Of a stretch of DNA of 64,000 nucleotides, positions 41,751 through 50,601 are shown in pieces; positions within the stretch are counted from its first letter, which is position 1, and every line of letters begins with the position of its first letter. The notes below the pieces were generated by a model. It saw only the letters and a program-made list of their open reading frames with translations, did not search any database and was not told where the DNA came from. The translations under genes were made by a program, and so were the position numbers. The stretch spans positions 69,889-133,888 of the forward strand of contig UQHS01000004.1 of the NCBI GenBank assembly GCA_900540845.1. The letters are read 5' to 3'. The DNA comes from an uncultured Collinsella sp. (lineage in GTDB: Bacteria > Actinomycetota > Coriobacteriia > Coriobacteriales > Coriobacteriaceae).

Positions 41751-42800
41751 CTAGTACACCATGCCCATGGCCTCGCGCACCTCAGCGAGCGTGGCCTCGG
41801 CGACCTCGTTGGCGCGGCGGTTGCCCTCGTGCAGGACGTCCTTGACGTAGTCCATATCCTGGACCAGTTCCTCGCGGCGGGCGCGGATGGGGGCAAAGTA
41901 CTCGTTCACGCTTTCGGTGACGTACTTCTTGAGCTGGCCGGAGCCGCCCATGCCGATCTCTTCGGCGATCTCGACCTCGGAGCGGCCGGTGCAGATCGCG
42001 GCGGTGGAGAGCAGGCCGGATACGCCAGGGCGCGCCTCGGGATCGAACGTGATCATACGCTCGCCGTCGGTCTGGCTCTTCTTGATGCGCTTGGCCGTCT
42101 CCTCAGCGGTCATGGAGATGTTGATGGCGTTGCCGTAGGACTTGCTCATCTTGCGCCCGTCAAGGCCGGGCAGCAGCGGCGTGTCGGACAGCAGCGCGTC
42201 GACCTCGGGGAACACCTTGCCGTAGCGGTTGTTGAACTTGCGTGCGATGGTGCGGGTGAGCTCGATGTGCGGCAGCTGGTCGCGCCCGACCGGCACCACG
42301 TTGCCCTTGCAGAACAAGATGTCGCACGCCTGGTGCACGGGGTAGGTGAGCAAAAGGCCGGTGAGCTCATGGCCGCTGGCCTCCATCTCGGCCTTGACGG
42401 TGGGGTTGCGCTGCAGCAGGGCCTCGGAGACGAGCGACAAGAACGGCAGCATGAGCTGGTTTGCCGCGGGCACGGCGGAGTGCGTGTAGATCATCGTCTT
42501 GTCGGGGTCCAGGCCGCAGGCCAGGTAGTCGATGACCATGTTGTAGACGTTGTCCTGGATGTTATCGGTGCTGTCGCGGTCGGTGATGACCTGGTAGTCG
42601 GCGATGAGCACGTTGGTGTGCACGCCCATGTCCTGCAGCTCGACACGGCTCTTGAGCGTGCCGAAGTAGTGGCCGAGGTGCAGGCGGCCGGTGGGGCGGT
42701 CGCCGGTGAGCATGGTGTACTTCTCGGGGTGCTGCGGCAGGTCGGCGCGGATCTGGTTGCTGCGCTCGAGGCTGACCTCATAGCTGAGCTCGTTGGGCAT
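41751..42800 (-). CDS. trpS: Tryptophanyl-tRNA synthetase
   Basis: A class I synthetase of 349 aa that charges tRNA-Trp. The HIGH-type motif is in TGDRPTGRLHLGHYFG and the KMSKS motif in GRKMSKSYGNAI. The ATG at 42800 follows AAAGGAGA; the open frame upstream lacks homology. Followed by the coupled HAD gene. No T-box leader was seen in the 89-base gap upstream. Confidence 0.94.
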   Translation of the reverse strand: MPNELSYEVSLERSNQIRADLPQHPEKYTMLTGDRPTGRLHLGHYFGTLKSRVELQDMGVHTNVLIADYQVITDRDSTDNIQDNVYNMVIDYLACGLDPDKTMIYTHSAVPAANQLMLPFLSLVSEALLQRNPTVKAEMEASGHELTGLLLTYPVHQACDILFCKGNVVPVGRDQLPHIELTRTIARKFNNRYGKVFPEVDALLSDTPLLPGLDGRKMSKSYGNAINISMTAEETAKRIKKSQTDGERMITFDPEARPGVSGLLSTAAICTGRSEVEIAEEIGMGGSGQLKKYVTESVNEYFAPIRARREELVQDMDYVKDVLHEGNRRANEVAEATLAEVREAMGMVY

Positions 42801-42889
42801 GCTGTCTCCTTTTGGGTTAAGTGCCTGGCCGGCATTGTCGGTCTTGGTTGAAGATGAAGGTACCAGAGAAACGGCGTCTCTTGCCGGAA

Positions 42890-44143
42890 TCAACGATGGT
42901 TTTCGCCGTGTCGTCCCGCAGGGTCGTTTCCCTTCTTGGGAAGGAACCCCTCGATATGCTCGATCCGCTCCTCATGGGCCACGTGCGCCGCGCGCTCCTC
43001 GGCGGCGAAAGCGGGGTCTTCGGGCGTGACGATCTCATCTCGCTGAGTCTTGGGATTGTAGTGGTGACGCAGCACCGGCTCAAACAGGTGCAGACGCGCG
43101 GCGAACAGCGCCGAGCACGCGAACAGCAAGAGGAAGATCACCACGCGGGCGCCCACGGGGACCTGGTTGATCACCATGGCGCCGAGGGAGAGCAGCAGGC
43201 ACCATGCGTAGATGAGCAGGACCGCCTGGCGCTGGTCGTAGCCCTCCTGGATCAGGCGATGGTGGATGTGGCCCTTGTCGGCCTGCCCGATGCTCACATG
43301 GGCGCGGCAGCGGCGCACGATGGCCGAGAGCGTGTCGAGGATGGGCACGCCCGCCACGATGAGCGGGATGATGAGGGAGGTGAGCGCGGCGGTGCGGCTC
43401 ACATTGAGAAGCGAGATGGTGCCCAGGCCAAATCCGAGCAGCAGCGAGCCCGAATCGCCGAGGAAGATGCTGGCGGGGTGGAAGTTGTAGCGCAGGAAGG
43501 CGAGGCAGGCGCCGAAGAGCGCGATCGAGAGGGCGGCCGCGTCCATGCGATGCGAGAGCACCGCGAAGGAGAACATGGAGAGCGCGGCGATGCCGGAGAT
43601 GCCCGCGGCGAGGCCGTCGAGGCCGTCGATGAGGTTGATGATGTTGGTGTACGCGACGAGGTAGATGACGGTGATGGGGTAGGCGATGAGGCCGAACTCG
43701 ATGTAGGTGCCCGGGACGAACGGGTTGACGACGCGCCCGATGAGCAGGCCCGCCGCGGCGGCGATGGACGCGGCGAGGATCTGGCCCATCAGCTTCTTCC
43801 TGGGGCTCAGCGAGCGCACGTCGTCGATGGCGCCCGTCGCCACGATGACCAAGAAGGCCACGCCGAGGAGAGGATAGTTGATGTTCATGCTGGGGTGGGG
43901 GATGAGGATCGGTGGCCACCCGAGGAGCTTCACGCCGGCGATCTCGACGATGAGGGCGACGATGAGGCCGGCGAACACCGCGAGCCCGCCCAGGCGGGGC
44001 GTGGGCGTGGTGTTGATGCGGCGCTTGGAGGGGTAGTCGATGGCGCCTACGTGATAGGCGAATCGCTTGGCTAGGGGAACGCACAGATAGGTGGTGAGGA
44101 ACGCCGCGGCAGCCACGATGAAAAATGGCATCGCTTGATTCAT
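42890..44143 (-). CDS. WecA/TagO-type undecaprenyl-phosphate sugar-1-phosphate transferase
   Basis: A 417-aa protein with about ten membrane helices. It catalyses the first lipid-linked step of teichoic acid or surface polysaccharide synthesis. Typical motifs are PTPRLGGLAVF, NLIDGLDGLAAG, FHPASIFLGDSGSLLLG and HIHHRLI, the last separating it from MraY. The C-terminal tail of about 70 residues is polar. The start at 44143 matches the first helix; the RBS is weak. Confidence 0.87.
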   Translation of the reverse strand: MNQAMPFFIVAAAAFLTTYLCVPLAKRFAYHVGAIDYPSKRRINTTPTPRLGGLAVFAGLIVALIVEIAGVKLLGWPPILIPHPSMNINYPLLGVAFLVIVATGAIDDVRSLSPRKKLMGQILAASIAAAAGLLIGRVVNPFVPGTYIEFGLIAYPITVIYLVAYTNIINLIDGLDGLAAGISGIAALSMFSFAVLSHRMDAAALSIALFGACLAFLRYNFHPASIFLGDSGSLLLGFGLGTISLLNVSRTAALTSLIIPLIVAGVPILDTLSAIVRRCRAHVSIGQADKGHIHHRLIQEGYDQRQAVLLIYAWCLLLSLGAMVINQVPVGARVVIFLLLFACSALFAARLHLFEPVLRHHYNPKTQRDEIVTPEDPAFAAEERAAHVAHEERIEHIEGFLPKKGNDPAGRHGENHR

Positions 44144-44761
44144 ATGGTCACACCGCCATCCCGGTCGTAGGTACAAGAAGCGCTCAACACGTGCACATTT
44201 TTCCTATTCTAGCCGACTCAGTTCAGATTCTTTTCCAAGTGCTCGCATGGGCACGTTTCCCGCACATGCAGATTTGGATATCGATGCGCCGGATGTACAT
44301 GAGCGAATGTGTGCCGAACGTGAAGATGGCAAAAATCACGCGATGCACAAAAAAGTTTACAGACGGGCACATATAGGCGGTGAACGGTATGTTTCACCAT
44401 AAAAATGCATAGAAGAAATGAACTTATGTATATTGACAGAACGTCTAAAGCCGTGGTCAACGCAGTAAGACTTATGCAAGTTTCGATAAAGAATATGCAT
44501 TTTTTATCCTGCAAATATACGGATTTTCTCATGCGAAAATCTCAGAAAAGCTGTTCACACCCCATGTGAGCTGCTTTATTGCATCAGAGTAGTCAACTGG
44601 CGCGTTGTAGCCAATATACCGTTCCCGACTCATTTTCGACCGTTGGGCGGTGAGCGGTATTTTGTCTCAAAGATTGGATATAACGGTAAGTGTTGAACGG
44701 AGCCCCGTGAGGGGCTTAAAGCGGGATCACAGTGTGATTCCTAAAAGAAAGGTAGGAGGCA
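44144..44761. other. AT-rich regulatory gap upstream of arcA
   Basis: 618 bases with no supported gene, clearly more AT-rich than the rest. It contains GGCGGTGAACGGTATG at 44376 and GGCGGTGAGCGGTATT at 44646, near-identical direct repeats 270 bases apart, and an inverted ATACCGTTCC at 44616. ATCACA-G-TGTGAT at 44726-44738 is a perfect small palindrome, and AGCCCC/GGGGCT forms a hairpin at 44701. These are candidate sites for regulators of arginine catabolism. Confidence 0.5.
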
Positions 44762-46003
44762 ATGACGAAAGGCTTGCATGTCCCGAGTGAGATTGGGCAG
44801 CTCAAGAAGGTTTGTCTGCACAGGCCTGGCGAGGAGCTCCTGAATCTCCCGCCGTTCGAGCTGGAGCGCCTGCTCTTCGACGACGTTCCTTTCCTTGAGG
44901 TTGCTCAGGAGGAGCACGACACCTTCGCTCAGGTTCTCCGCGATCAGGGCGTCGAGGTTCTCTACCTCGAGAAGCTCGTTGCTGAGGTCTTCGATCTCAA
45001 CCCTGATGCTCGCCAGGAGTTCCTTGATCAGTACATCGCCGAGGCCGGCATCAAGGGCAAGGATATGCCCCGCGTCGTCCGCGAGAAGCTCGATTCCATC
45101 AAGGACAACCTCGAGTTCGTCCAGAAGACCATGGCCGGTCTCACCAAGGCCGAGATCGAGATGCCTCACGTGAGCTCCACCACCCTCGACTCCATGGTCA
45201 ACACCGAGTCCGAGTCCGATCTCATCATCGACCCGATGCCGAACCTCTACTTCACCCGCGACCCGTTTGCGGTTGTCGGCAACGGCGTCTGCCTGAACCG
45301 CATGTACTCCGTCACTCGTAACCGCGAGACCCTGTACGGCAAGTACATTTTCAAGTATCACCCGGATTACAAGGACGTCTCCCTGTACTTCCGTCGTGAC
45401 GCTGCCTACCACACCGAGGGTGGCGACGTTCTCAACATCAACGAGCACACCCTGGCCGTCGGCATCTCCCAGCGCACCCAGGCTGCCGCCATCGACGTCA
45501 TGGCACAGAACATCTTCTGGAACAGCGATTCCAAGGTCGACCGCATCCTTGCCTTCGACATCCCGAACAACCGCGCCATGATGCACCTCGACACCGTGTT
45601 CACCCAGATCGACGTGGATAAGTTCACCATCCACCCGGCCATCATGGGCACCCTCAAGGTCTACGAGCTCACCCCGGGCAAGAACCCCGGCGAGGTCAAC
45701 ATCAAGGAAATGGTCGACACGCTCGAGCACATCCTTGAGGACGCCACCGGCGTCGACCAGATCAAGCTCATCCCCTGCGGTGGCGGCGATCCCATCGCGG
45801 CTGCTCGCGAGCAGTGGAACGACGGCTCCAACACGCTTGCTGTCGCCCCTGGCAAGATCTGCGTCTATGCCCGCAACACCGTCACCAACGACGTGCTCTA
45901 CAAGGAGGGCCTCGACCTTCTCGTCGTGCCGTCCGCCGAGCTCTCCCGCGGCCGTGGCGGCCCGCGCTGCATGAGCATGCCTTTCTGGCGCGAGGATCTC
46001 TAA
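44762..46003 (+). CDS. arcA: Arginine deiminase
   Basis: The enzyme converts arginine to citrulline and ammonia (413 aa). Family motifs in order are NLYFTRDPFAVVGNGV, HTEGGDVLNIN, MHLDTVFTQID and the catalytic Cys in RGGPRCMSMPFWREDL. TAGGAGG precedes the ATG. First gene of the arginine catabolic cluster, with a hairpin between it and arcB. Confidence 0.97.
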   Translation: MTKGLHVPSEIGQLKKVCLHRPGEELLNLPPFELERLLFDDVPFLEVAQEEHDTFAQVLRDQGVEVLYLEKLVAEVFDLNPDARQEFLDQYIAEAGIKGKDMPRVVREKLDSIKDNLEFVQKTMAGLTKAEIEMPHVSSTTLDSMVNTESESDLIIDPMPNLYFTRDPFAVVGNGVCLNRMYSVTRNRETLYGKYIFKYHPDYKDVSLYFRRDAAYHTEGGDVLNINEHTLAVGISQRTQAAAIDVMAQNIFWNSDSKVDRILAFDIPNNRAMMHLDTVFTQIDVDKFTIHPAIMGTLKVYELTPGKNPGEVNIKEMVDTLEHILEDATGVDQIKLIPCGGGDPIAAAREQWNDGSNTLAVAPGKICVYARNTVTNDVLYKEGLDLLVVPSAELSRGRGGPRCMSMPFWREDL

Positions 46004-46013
46004 GCATAACGTT

Positions 46014-46048
46014 CGACGGCGCATCGGCTCCGGTGCGCCGTCGTATTT
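46014..46048 (+). terminator. Hairpin between arcA and arcB
   Basis: A 10-bp stem CGACGGCGCA/TGCGCCGTCG followed by TATTTC. It probably reduces read-through so that arcA mRNA exceeds arcB mRNA. Confidence 0.65.
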
Positions 46049-46099
46049 CGCCGCGGTGCCAAGCGGCGCTCTGTAATTTACCGTATGAAAGGAACCCAT

Positions 46100-47095
46100 A
46101 TGGGCGTTAACCTCTCCGGCCGCAGCTTCCTGCGTCTACTCGACTTCACCACCGAGGAAATCGAGTACATGCTCAAGCTCTCCAAGAACTTCAAGGACCT
46201 CAAGCGCACCGGTACTCCTCACCGTTACCTCGAGGGCAAGAACATCGTCCTTCTGTTCCAGAAGACCTCCACGCGCACCCGCTGCGCCTTCGAGGTCGGC
46301 GGTATGGATCTCGGCATGGGCGTGACCTATCTCGATCCCGGTTCGTCCCAGATGGGCAAGAAGGAGTCCATCGAGGACACCGCCCGCGTTCTCGGCCGCA
46401 TGTATGACGGCATCGAGTTCCGTGGTTTCGACCAGGAGGACGTCGAGGAGCTCGCCGCCAAGTCTGGCGTTCCGGTGTGGAACGGCCTGACCGACCTGTG
46501 GCACCCCACCCAGATGCTCGCCGATATCCTGACCGTCCAGGAGAACTTCAACTACGACATCAAGGGCAAGACCCTCGTCTTCATGGGCGACGCCAAGAAC
46601 AACGTCGCTCGCTCCCTCATGGTCGTCTGCTCCAAGCTCGGCATGAACTTCGTGGCCTGCGGCCCGAAGGAGTGCATGCCTGCTGACGACGTCATCGACG
46701 CCTGCAAGCCCATCGCTGAGGCCAACGGCTGCACCATCACCCTCACCGAGGATCCCAAGGAGGCCTGCACCGGCGCTCACGTCATCTACACCGACGTGTG
46801 GGTGTCCATGGGCGAGCCCGACGAGGTCTGGACCGAGCGCATCAAGCAGCTCGAGCCCTACCGCGTCACCACTGAGCTCATGGCCATGGCCGATCCTTCC
46901 GCCATCTTCCTGCACTGCCTGCCGGCCTTCCACGACACCAACACCACCACCGGTGCCGAGATCGCCGAGAAGTTCGGTGTCACCGAGATGGAGGTTGAGG
47001 ACGCCGTCTTCGAGTCCCCGCAGTCCAAGGTTTTCGACGAGGCCGAGAACCGCATGCACACCATCAAGGCGATTATGTACGCCACGCTCAAGTAA
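46100..47095 (+). CDS. arcB: Ornithine carbamoyltransferase (catabolic)
   Basis: The enzyme splits citrulline with phosphate into ornithine and carbamoyl phosphate (331 aa). STRTRCAFE binds carbamoyl phosphate, HPTQMLAD and the catalytic Cys motif FLHCLPAFHD follow. The ATG at 46100 has AAAGGA upstream; an ATG at 46085 in frame overlaps that site. The context with arcA indicates a catabolic role. Confidence 0.95.
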   Translation: MGVNLSGRSFLRLLDFTTEEIEYMLKLSKNFKDLKRTGTPHRYLEGKNIVLLFQKTSTRTRCAFEVGGMDLGMGVTYLDPGSSQMGKKESIEDTARVLGRMYDGIEFRGFDQEDVEELAAKSGVPVWNGLTDLWHPTQMLADILTVQENFNYDIKGKTLVFMGDAKNNVARSLMVVCSKLGMNFVACGPKECMPADDVIDACKPIAEANGCTITLTEDPKEACTGAHVIYTDVWVSMGEPDEVWTERIKQLEPYRVTTELMAMADPSAIFLHCLPAFHDTNTTTGAEIAEKFGVTEMEVEDAVFESPQSKVFDEAENRMHTIKAIMYATLK

Positions 47096-47110
47096 GAGCG
47101 CGTTGTCGGT

Positions 47111-47150
47111 CCGCTCGGGGCGCATCGCTGCGCGCCCCGAGCGGTTCTTT
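47111..47150 (+). terminator. Terminator after arcB
   Basis: A perfect 13-bp stem CCGCTCGGGGCGC/GCGCCCCGAGCGG followed by TTCTTTC. Confidence 0.85.
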
Positions 47151-47244
47151 CGGTAGTCGTCTCGTTTGACGGGGTTTCGCACGGCACGGATTTGCCCCGT
47201 CAATCGGGATCAACCTAAGTAATAAAGAAGGGGGGATGAGAACA

Positions 47245-48723
47245 ATGACTGAGACCGCTAAGAAAAAGCGCGGCATGCCTTCATCGTTCACCATTCTTCT
47301 GCTCCTGTTGGCTATCGTTGCGGTTATTACCGTCGTCGTCTCCGGCACGTCCGGCGGCGCCGTCACGGCTGCTCGCCTGAGCGACTTCTTCACCGCTCCC
47401 GTCCTGGGCTTCGCGGACGCACTTCCCGTCTGCCTGTTCGTCATGATCCTCGGCGGCTTCCTCGGCATGATGACCGAGACCGGCGCCCTGGATAACGGCA
47501 TTGCCGTTCTGGTCAAGAAGCTCAAGGGCAACGAGATTATGCTCGTTCCCGTGCTCATGATCATCTTCTCCCTCGGTGGTACCACCTATGGTATGTGCGA
47601 GGAGACCGTGCCCTTCTACGCCCTGCTCGCCGCCACGATGATGGCCGCTGGTTTCGACCCCATGGTCGGCGCCGCCACCGTCCTGCTCGGCGCTGGCTGC
47701 GGCTGCCTGGGCTCCACCGTCAACCCCTTCGCCGTTGGCGCTGCTGTTGACGCTCTTACCGGTGTTGGCATCGAGGTCAACCAGACCATCATCATCGGCC
47801 TTGGCGCCGTGCTGTGGCTCGTGACCACCGCCATCTCCATCGTCTTCGTGATGAACTACGCCAAGAAGGTCAAGGCCGACAAGGGCTCCACCATTCTTTC
47901 CATGCAGGAGCTCAAGGACGCCGAGGAGGCTCACGGCGCTGCTGCCGCCGAGGTCACCAAGGACGTCAAGCTCACCGGTCGCCAGAAGGCTGTTCTGGGC
48001 ATCTTCGCCTTTACCTTCGTCGTCATGATCGTCGGCTTCATCCCGCTCGCCGACCTCAGCCAGCCTGTCGCCGACTTCTTCGACGCCGGTGCCGTGTATG
48101 ACGCCGATGGCAACACCATCACCCAGGGTTGGTCCGCTATCGTGACCGGCCTGCCCATTGGCCAGTGGTACTTCGACGAGGCCTCCACGTGGTTCTTCAT
48201 CATGGCCATCGTCATCGGTATCGTTGGCGGTCTCTCCGAGAAGAAGATCGTTGACACCTTCATCACCGGCGCTGCCGACATGATGTCCGTCGTCCTCATC
48301 ATCGCCCTCGCCCGTGGTATCTCCGTCCTCATGGCTGCCACCGGTCTGGACGTGTACGTCCTCGATGCCGCTGCCAATGCTCTGGCTGGCCTGTCCGGCG
48401 TGATCTTCGCTCCTATGAGCTTCCTGGTCTACTTCGGCCTGTCCTTCCTCATTCCTTCGACCTCCGGTATGGCTACCGTATCCATGCCCATCATGGGCCC
48501 GCTGGCCGCTCAGCTTGGCTTCTCGCCTGAGGTCATGGTCATGATCTTCTCCGCCGCCATCGGTGTCGTGAACCTGTTCACCCCGACCTCCGGCGCCATC
48601 ATGGGCGGTCTTGCCCTGGCTAAGATCGAATGGACGACTTGGCTCAAGTTCGCTCTCAAGCTCATCGTGGTCCTGTCTGTGGTCTGCGCGGTCATCCTGA
48701 CCATCGCCTGCGTGATGATCTAA
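47245..48723 (+). CDS. YfcC/DcuC-superfamily carrier, probably for arginine/ornithine
   Basis: A 492-aa membrane protein with about 12 helices. GGFLGMMTETGALDNGIAVL, TYGMCEETVPFYAL, LGAGCGCLGSTVNPFA and LIPSTSGMATVSMPIM are typical of the YfcC (ArcD2-like) family. AAGAAGGGGGG fits the ATG at 47245 better than the one at 47236. Its place after arcB implies arginine uptake or exchange for ornithine; amino acid or dipeptide transport is known for relatives. Confidence 0.83.
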   Translation: MTETAKKKRGMPSSFTILLLLLAIVAVITVVVSGTSGGAVTAARLSDFFTAPVLGFADALPVCLFVMILGGFLGMMTETGALDNGIAVLVKKLKGNEIMLVPVLMIIFSLGGTTYGMCEETVPFYALLAATMMAAGFDPMVGAATVLLGAGCGCLGSTVNPFAVGAAVDALTGVGIEVNQTIIIGLGAVLWLVTTAISIVFVMNYAKKVKADKGSTILSMQELKDAEEAHGAAAAEVTKDVKLTGRQKAVLGIFAFTFVVMIVGFIPLADLSQPVADFFDAGAVYDADGNTITQGWSAIVTGLPIGQWYFDEASTWFFIMAIVIGIVGGLSEKKIVDTFITGAADMMSVVLIIALARGISVLMAATGLDVYVLDAAANALAGLSGVIFAPMSFLVYFGLSFLIPSTSGMATVSMPIMGPLAAQLGFSPEVMVMIFSAAIGVVNLFTPTSGAIMGGLALAKIEWTTWLKFALKLIVVLSVVCAVILTIACVMI

Positions 48724-48851
48724 TCATCGACTGGCATGTGCAGCTGCGTCGCCTGAGTCTTGTGGCTGTTCAATCCGGCGTGGTAGCTGCTTATTAGTCG
48801 TCCGACCGGTCACCTGATCTGGTCATGCGGCCGGTTGTGACCTACCTTTCT

Positions 48852-48890
48852 GCCCCCTTCCGCTTCCGTGCACGGAAGGGGGCGCTTTGT
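48852..48890 (+). terminator. Terminator after the YfcC-type gene
   Basis: Perfect 11-bp stem GCCCCCTTCCG/CGGAAGGGGGC with a 10-base loop and GCTTTGTTT after it. Confidence 0.85.
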
Positions 48891-48979
48891 TTCTCAGCTC
48901 ATTTTGGCTACATGTGTACTGGTGCTTCCCGGTACGTGGCCGCATTTCAATCGATACATCCGAATATTGAGGGGTACGA

Positions 48980-50458
48980 ATGTCTCATGACGCTCCCGTC
49001 GACAACCCGAAGGGTGTCGGCTACTTTGGCCTGATCGGCCTCGTTGTTTCCTCCTGTATCGGCTCGGGCGTGTTCGCACTGACCGGTCAGCTCGCCAACG
49101 TCGCTTCGCCTGGCGCCGCGCTGATCGCATGGCTCATCTGCGGCGCGGGCTTCCTGTTCTTGGCGTTGTCCATCTCCAACGTCGGCGCGAAGCGCCCCGA
49201 CCTCGATGGCATCTGCTCATATGCCGAGGAGGGCTTCGGCCCGTTCCACGGCTTCATCTCCGGTTGGGGTTACTGGCTGTCTGCCTGGCTCGGCAACGTC
49301 GGATTCGGCACGATGGTGGCCCAGGTGCTCGGTAGCGAGTACTGCCTCGGCGGCCTTCTGCCCGGCGTGTTCTCCGACCCAGTGACCGGCAACCCGTCCG
49401 TGGGTGGCGTCATCGCCGTTTCGCTCATCCTGTGGGGCATCACGTTCCTGGTTATTCGCGGGGTGGAGAGCGCTGCGTTTCTCAACGCGGTCGTGATGGT
49501 CGTCAAGATCGCCTCGATTCTCATCTTCATCGCCTTCGCGGTGTTCGCCTTCGATGCGGGCGTCTTCACCGCCGACTTCTGGGGTACCGCTGAGCGCAAC
49601 CTCGTCGTCATGACGGCAAACGGTGCCGAACTCGGTAGCGTCTCGAACCAGATCGTCCAGTGCGTCTTGATCCTCATGTGGGCCTTCATCGGCATCGAGG
49701 GTGCCTCGGTCATGTCTGGCCGCGCCCGTCGCCGCAGCGAGGTCGGCAGCGCCACCGTTCTCGGCCTGGTCGTCCTGCTCGCGCTCTACATCGGCGCCTC
49801 CATCATCCCGTACGGCGTCATGGATTACGCCGATCTCGTTGCCGCTCCCAAGCCCGCGACGATCTCCGTGTTCGAGTCCATGGCCCCCGGCTGGGGCGGC
49901 GCCTTCATCTCGTGGGCGATCATCATCTCCGTCTGCGGCTCCTGGCTTTCCTTCACCATGCTCCCCGCCGAGACCTCCTCGATGATGAGCGAGCACCATC
50001 TCCTGCCCGCGTCCTGGAACAAGATGAACGCCAAGGGCGCTCCTCAGATGGCCCTGCTCATCGTCGGCGTCCTCACCGAGATCTTCATCATCGTCGCCAC
50101 GTTCGCGGCCGATGCGTACACCTTTGCCATCTCCATGTGCACGGTCACCATCGCCATCACGTGGGCGTATGCGGCTGCCTACCAGGTGAAGCTCTCCCAT
50201 GAGCGCAAGGAGTCCCTGCAGCTCGTCTTCGGCGTCATCGCCCTGCTGTTCCAGGTCGTCGGCGTTCTCATGACCGGTTGGGGCTTTTTACTTCTCGCCT
50301 GCCTGGGGTATGTCCCCGGTTTCTACTTCTACAAGAAGGCCCGTGAGGAGGCAGGGGAGAAGCTCCAGCGCATCGACTGGGTCTACATCGCCGTCTTCGC
50401 GGTTCTCGCCGTCATTTCGATTCCGCTGACCGCCTGGGGAATCATCCCGGTTTTCTAG
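48980..50458 (+). CDS. APC-family amino acid exchanger, ArcD-like
   Basis: A 492-aa carrier with about 12-13 helices. The substrate-binding turn is SSCIGSGVFALTG in helix 1, and WAFIGIEGASVMSGRARRRSEVG matches the arginine/ornithine antiporter branch (APA). Neighbouring arcAB supports exchange of arginine for ornithine. The ATG at 48980 follows GAGGGG. It has its own upstream terminator region, so it is probably transcribed separately from arcAB. Confidence 0.87.
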   Translation: MSHDAPVDNPKGVGYFGLIGLVVSSCIGSGVFALTGQLANVASPGAALIAWLICGAGFLFLALSISNVGAKRPDLDGICSYAEEGFGPFHGFISGWGYWLSAWLGNVGFGTMVAQVLGSEYCLGGLLPGVFSDPVTGNPSVGGVIAVSLILWGITFLVIRGVESAAFLNAVVMVVKIASILIFIAFAVFAFDAGVFTADFWGTAERNLVVMTANGAELGSVSNQIVQCVLILMWAFIGIEGASVMSGRARRRSEVGSATVLGLVVLLALYIGASIIPYGVMDYADLVAAPKPATISVFESMAPGWGGAFISWAIIISVCGSWLSFTMLPAETSSMMSEHHLLPASWNKMNAKGAPQMALLIVGVLTEIFIIVATFAADAYTFAISMCTVTIAITWAYAAAYQVKLSHERKESLQLVFGVIALLFQVVGVLMTGWGFLLLACLGYVPGFYFYKKAREEAGEKLQRIDWVYIAVFAVLAVISIPLTAWGIIPVF

Positions 50459-50601
50459 GCGCGTTTGGGACGAGGTTGGCCGCCGCGCTGTATGGTCTTC
50501 GGGCCGGCATTTGCAAGGGCGCACGGGGCGCGATTGCGCACCCGCCCAGGCGGCCTCTCGTCTTTCGGCTGTGAACGCTTGTGTTGGAAAAGAGGATTGC
50601 T

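Noticed and set aside
42801..42889. T-box or trp-type leader before trpS
   Set aside because: The gap is only 89 bases with no specifier loop or T-box sequence.
44218..44532. 104-codon minus-strand frame in the AT-rich gap before arcA
   Set aside because: No RBS, odd Cys/His-rich composition and no recognisable domain.
44726..44738. ATCACAGTGTGAT as a CRP site
   Set aside because: The half-sites are in inverse order and spacing compared with TGTGA-N6-TCACA; listed only as a palindrome.
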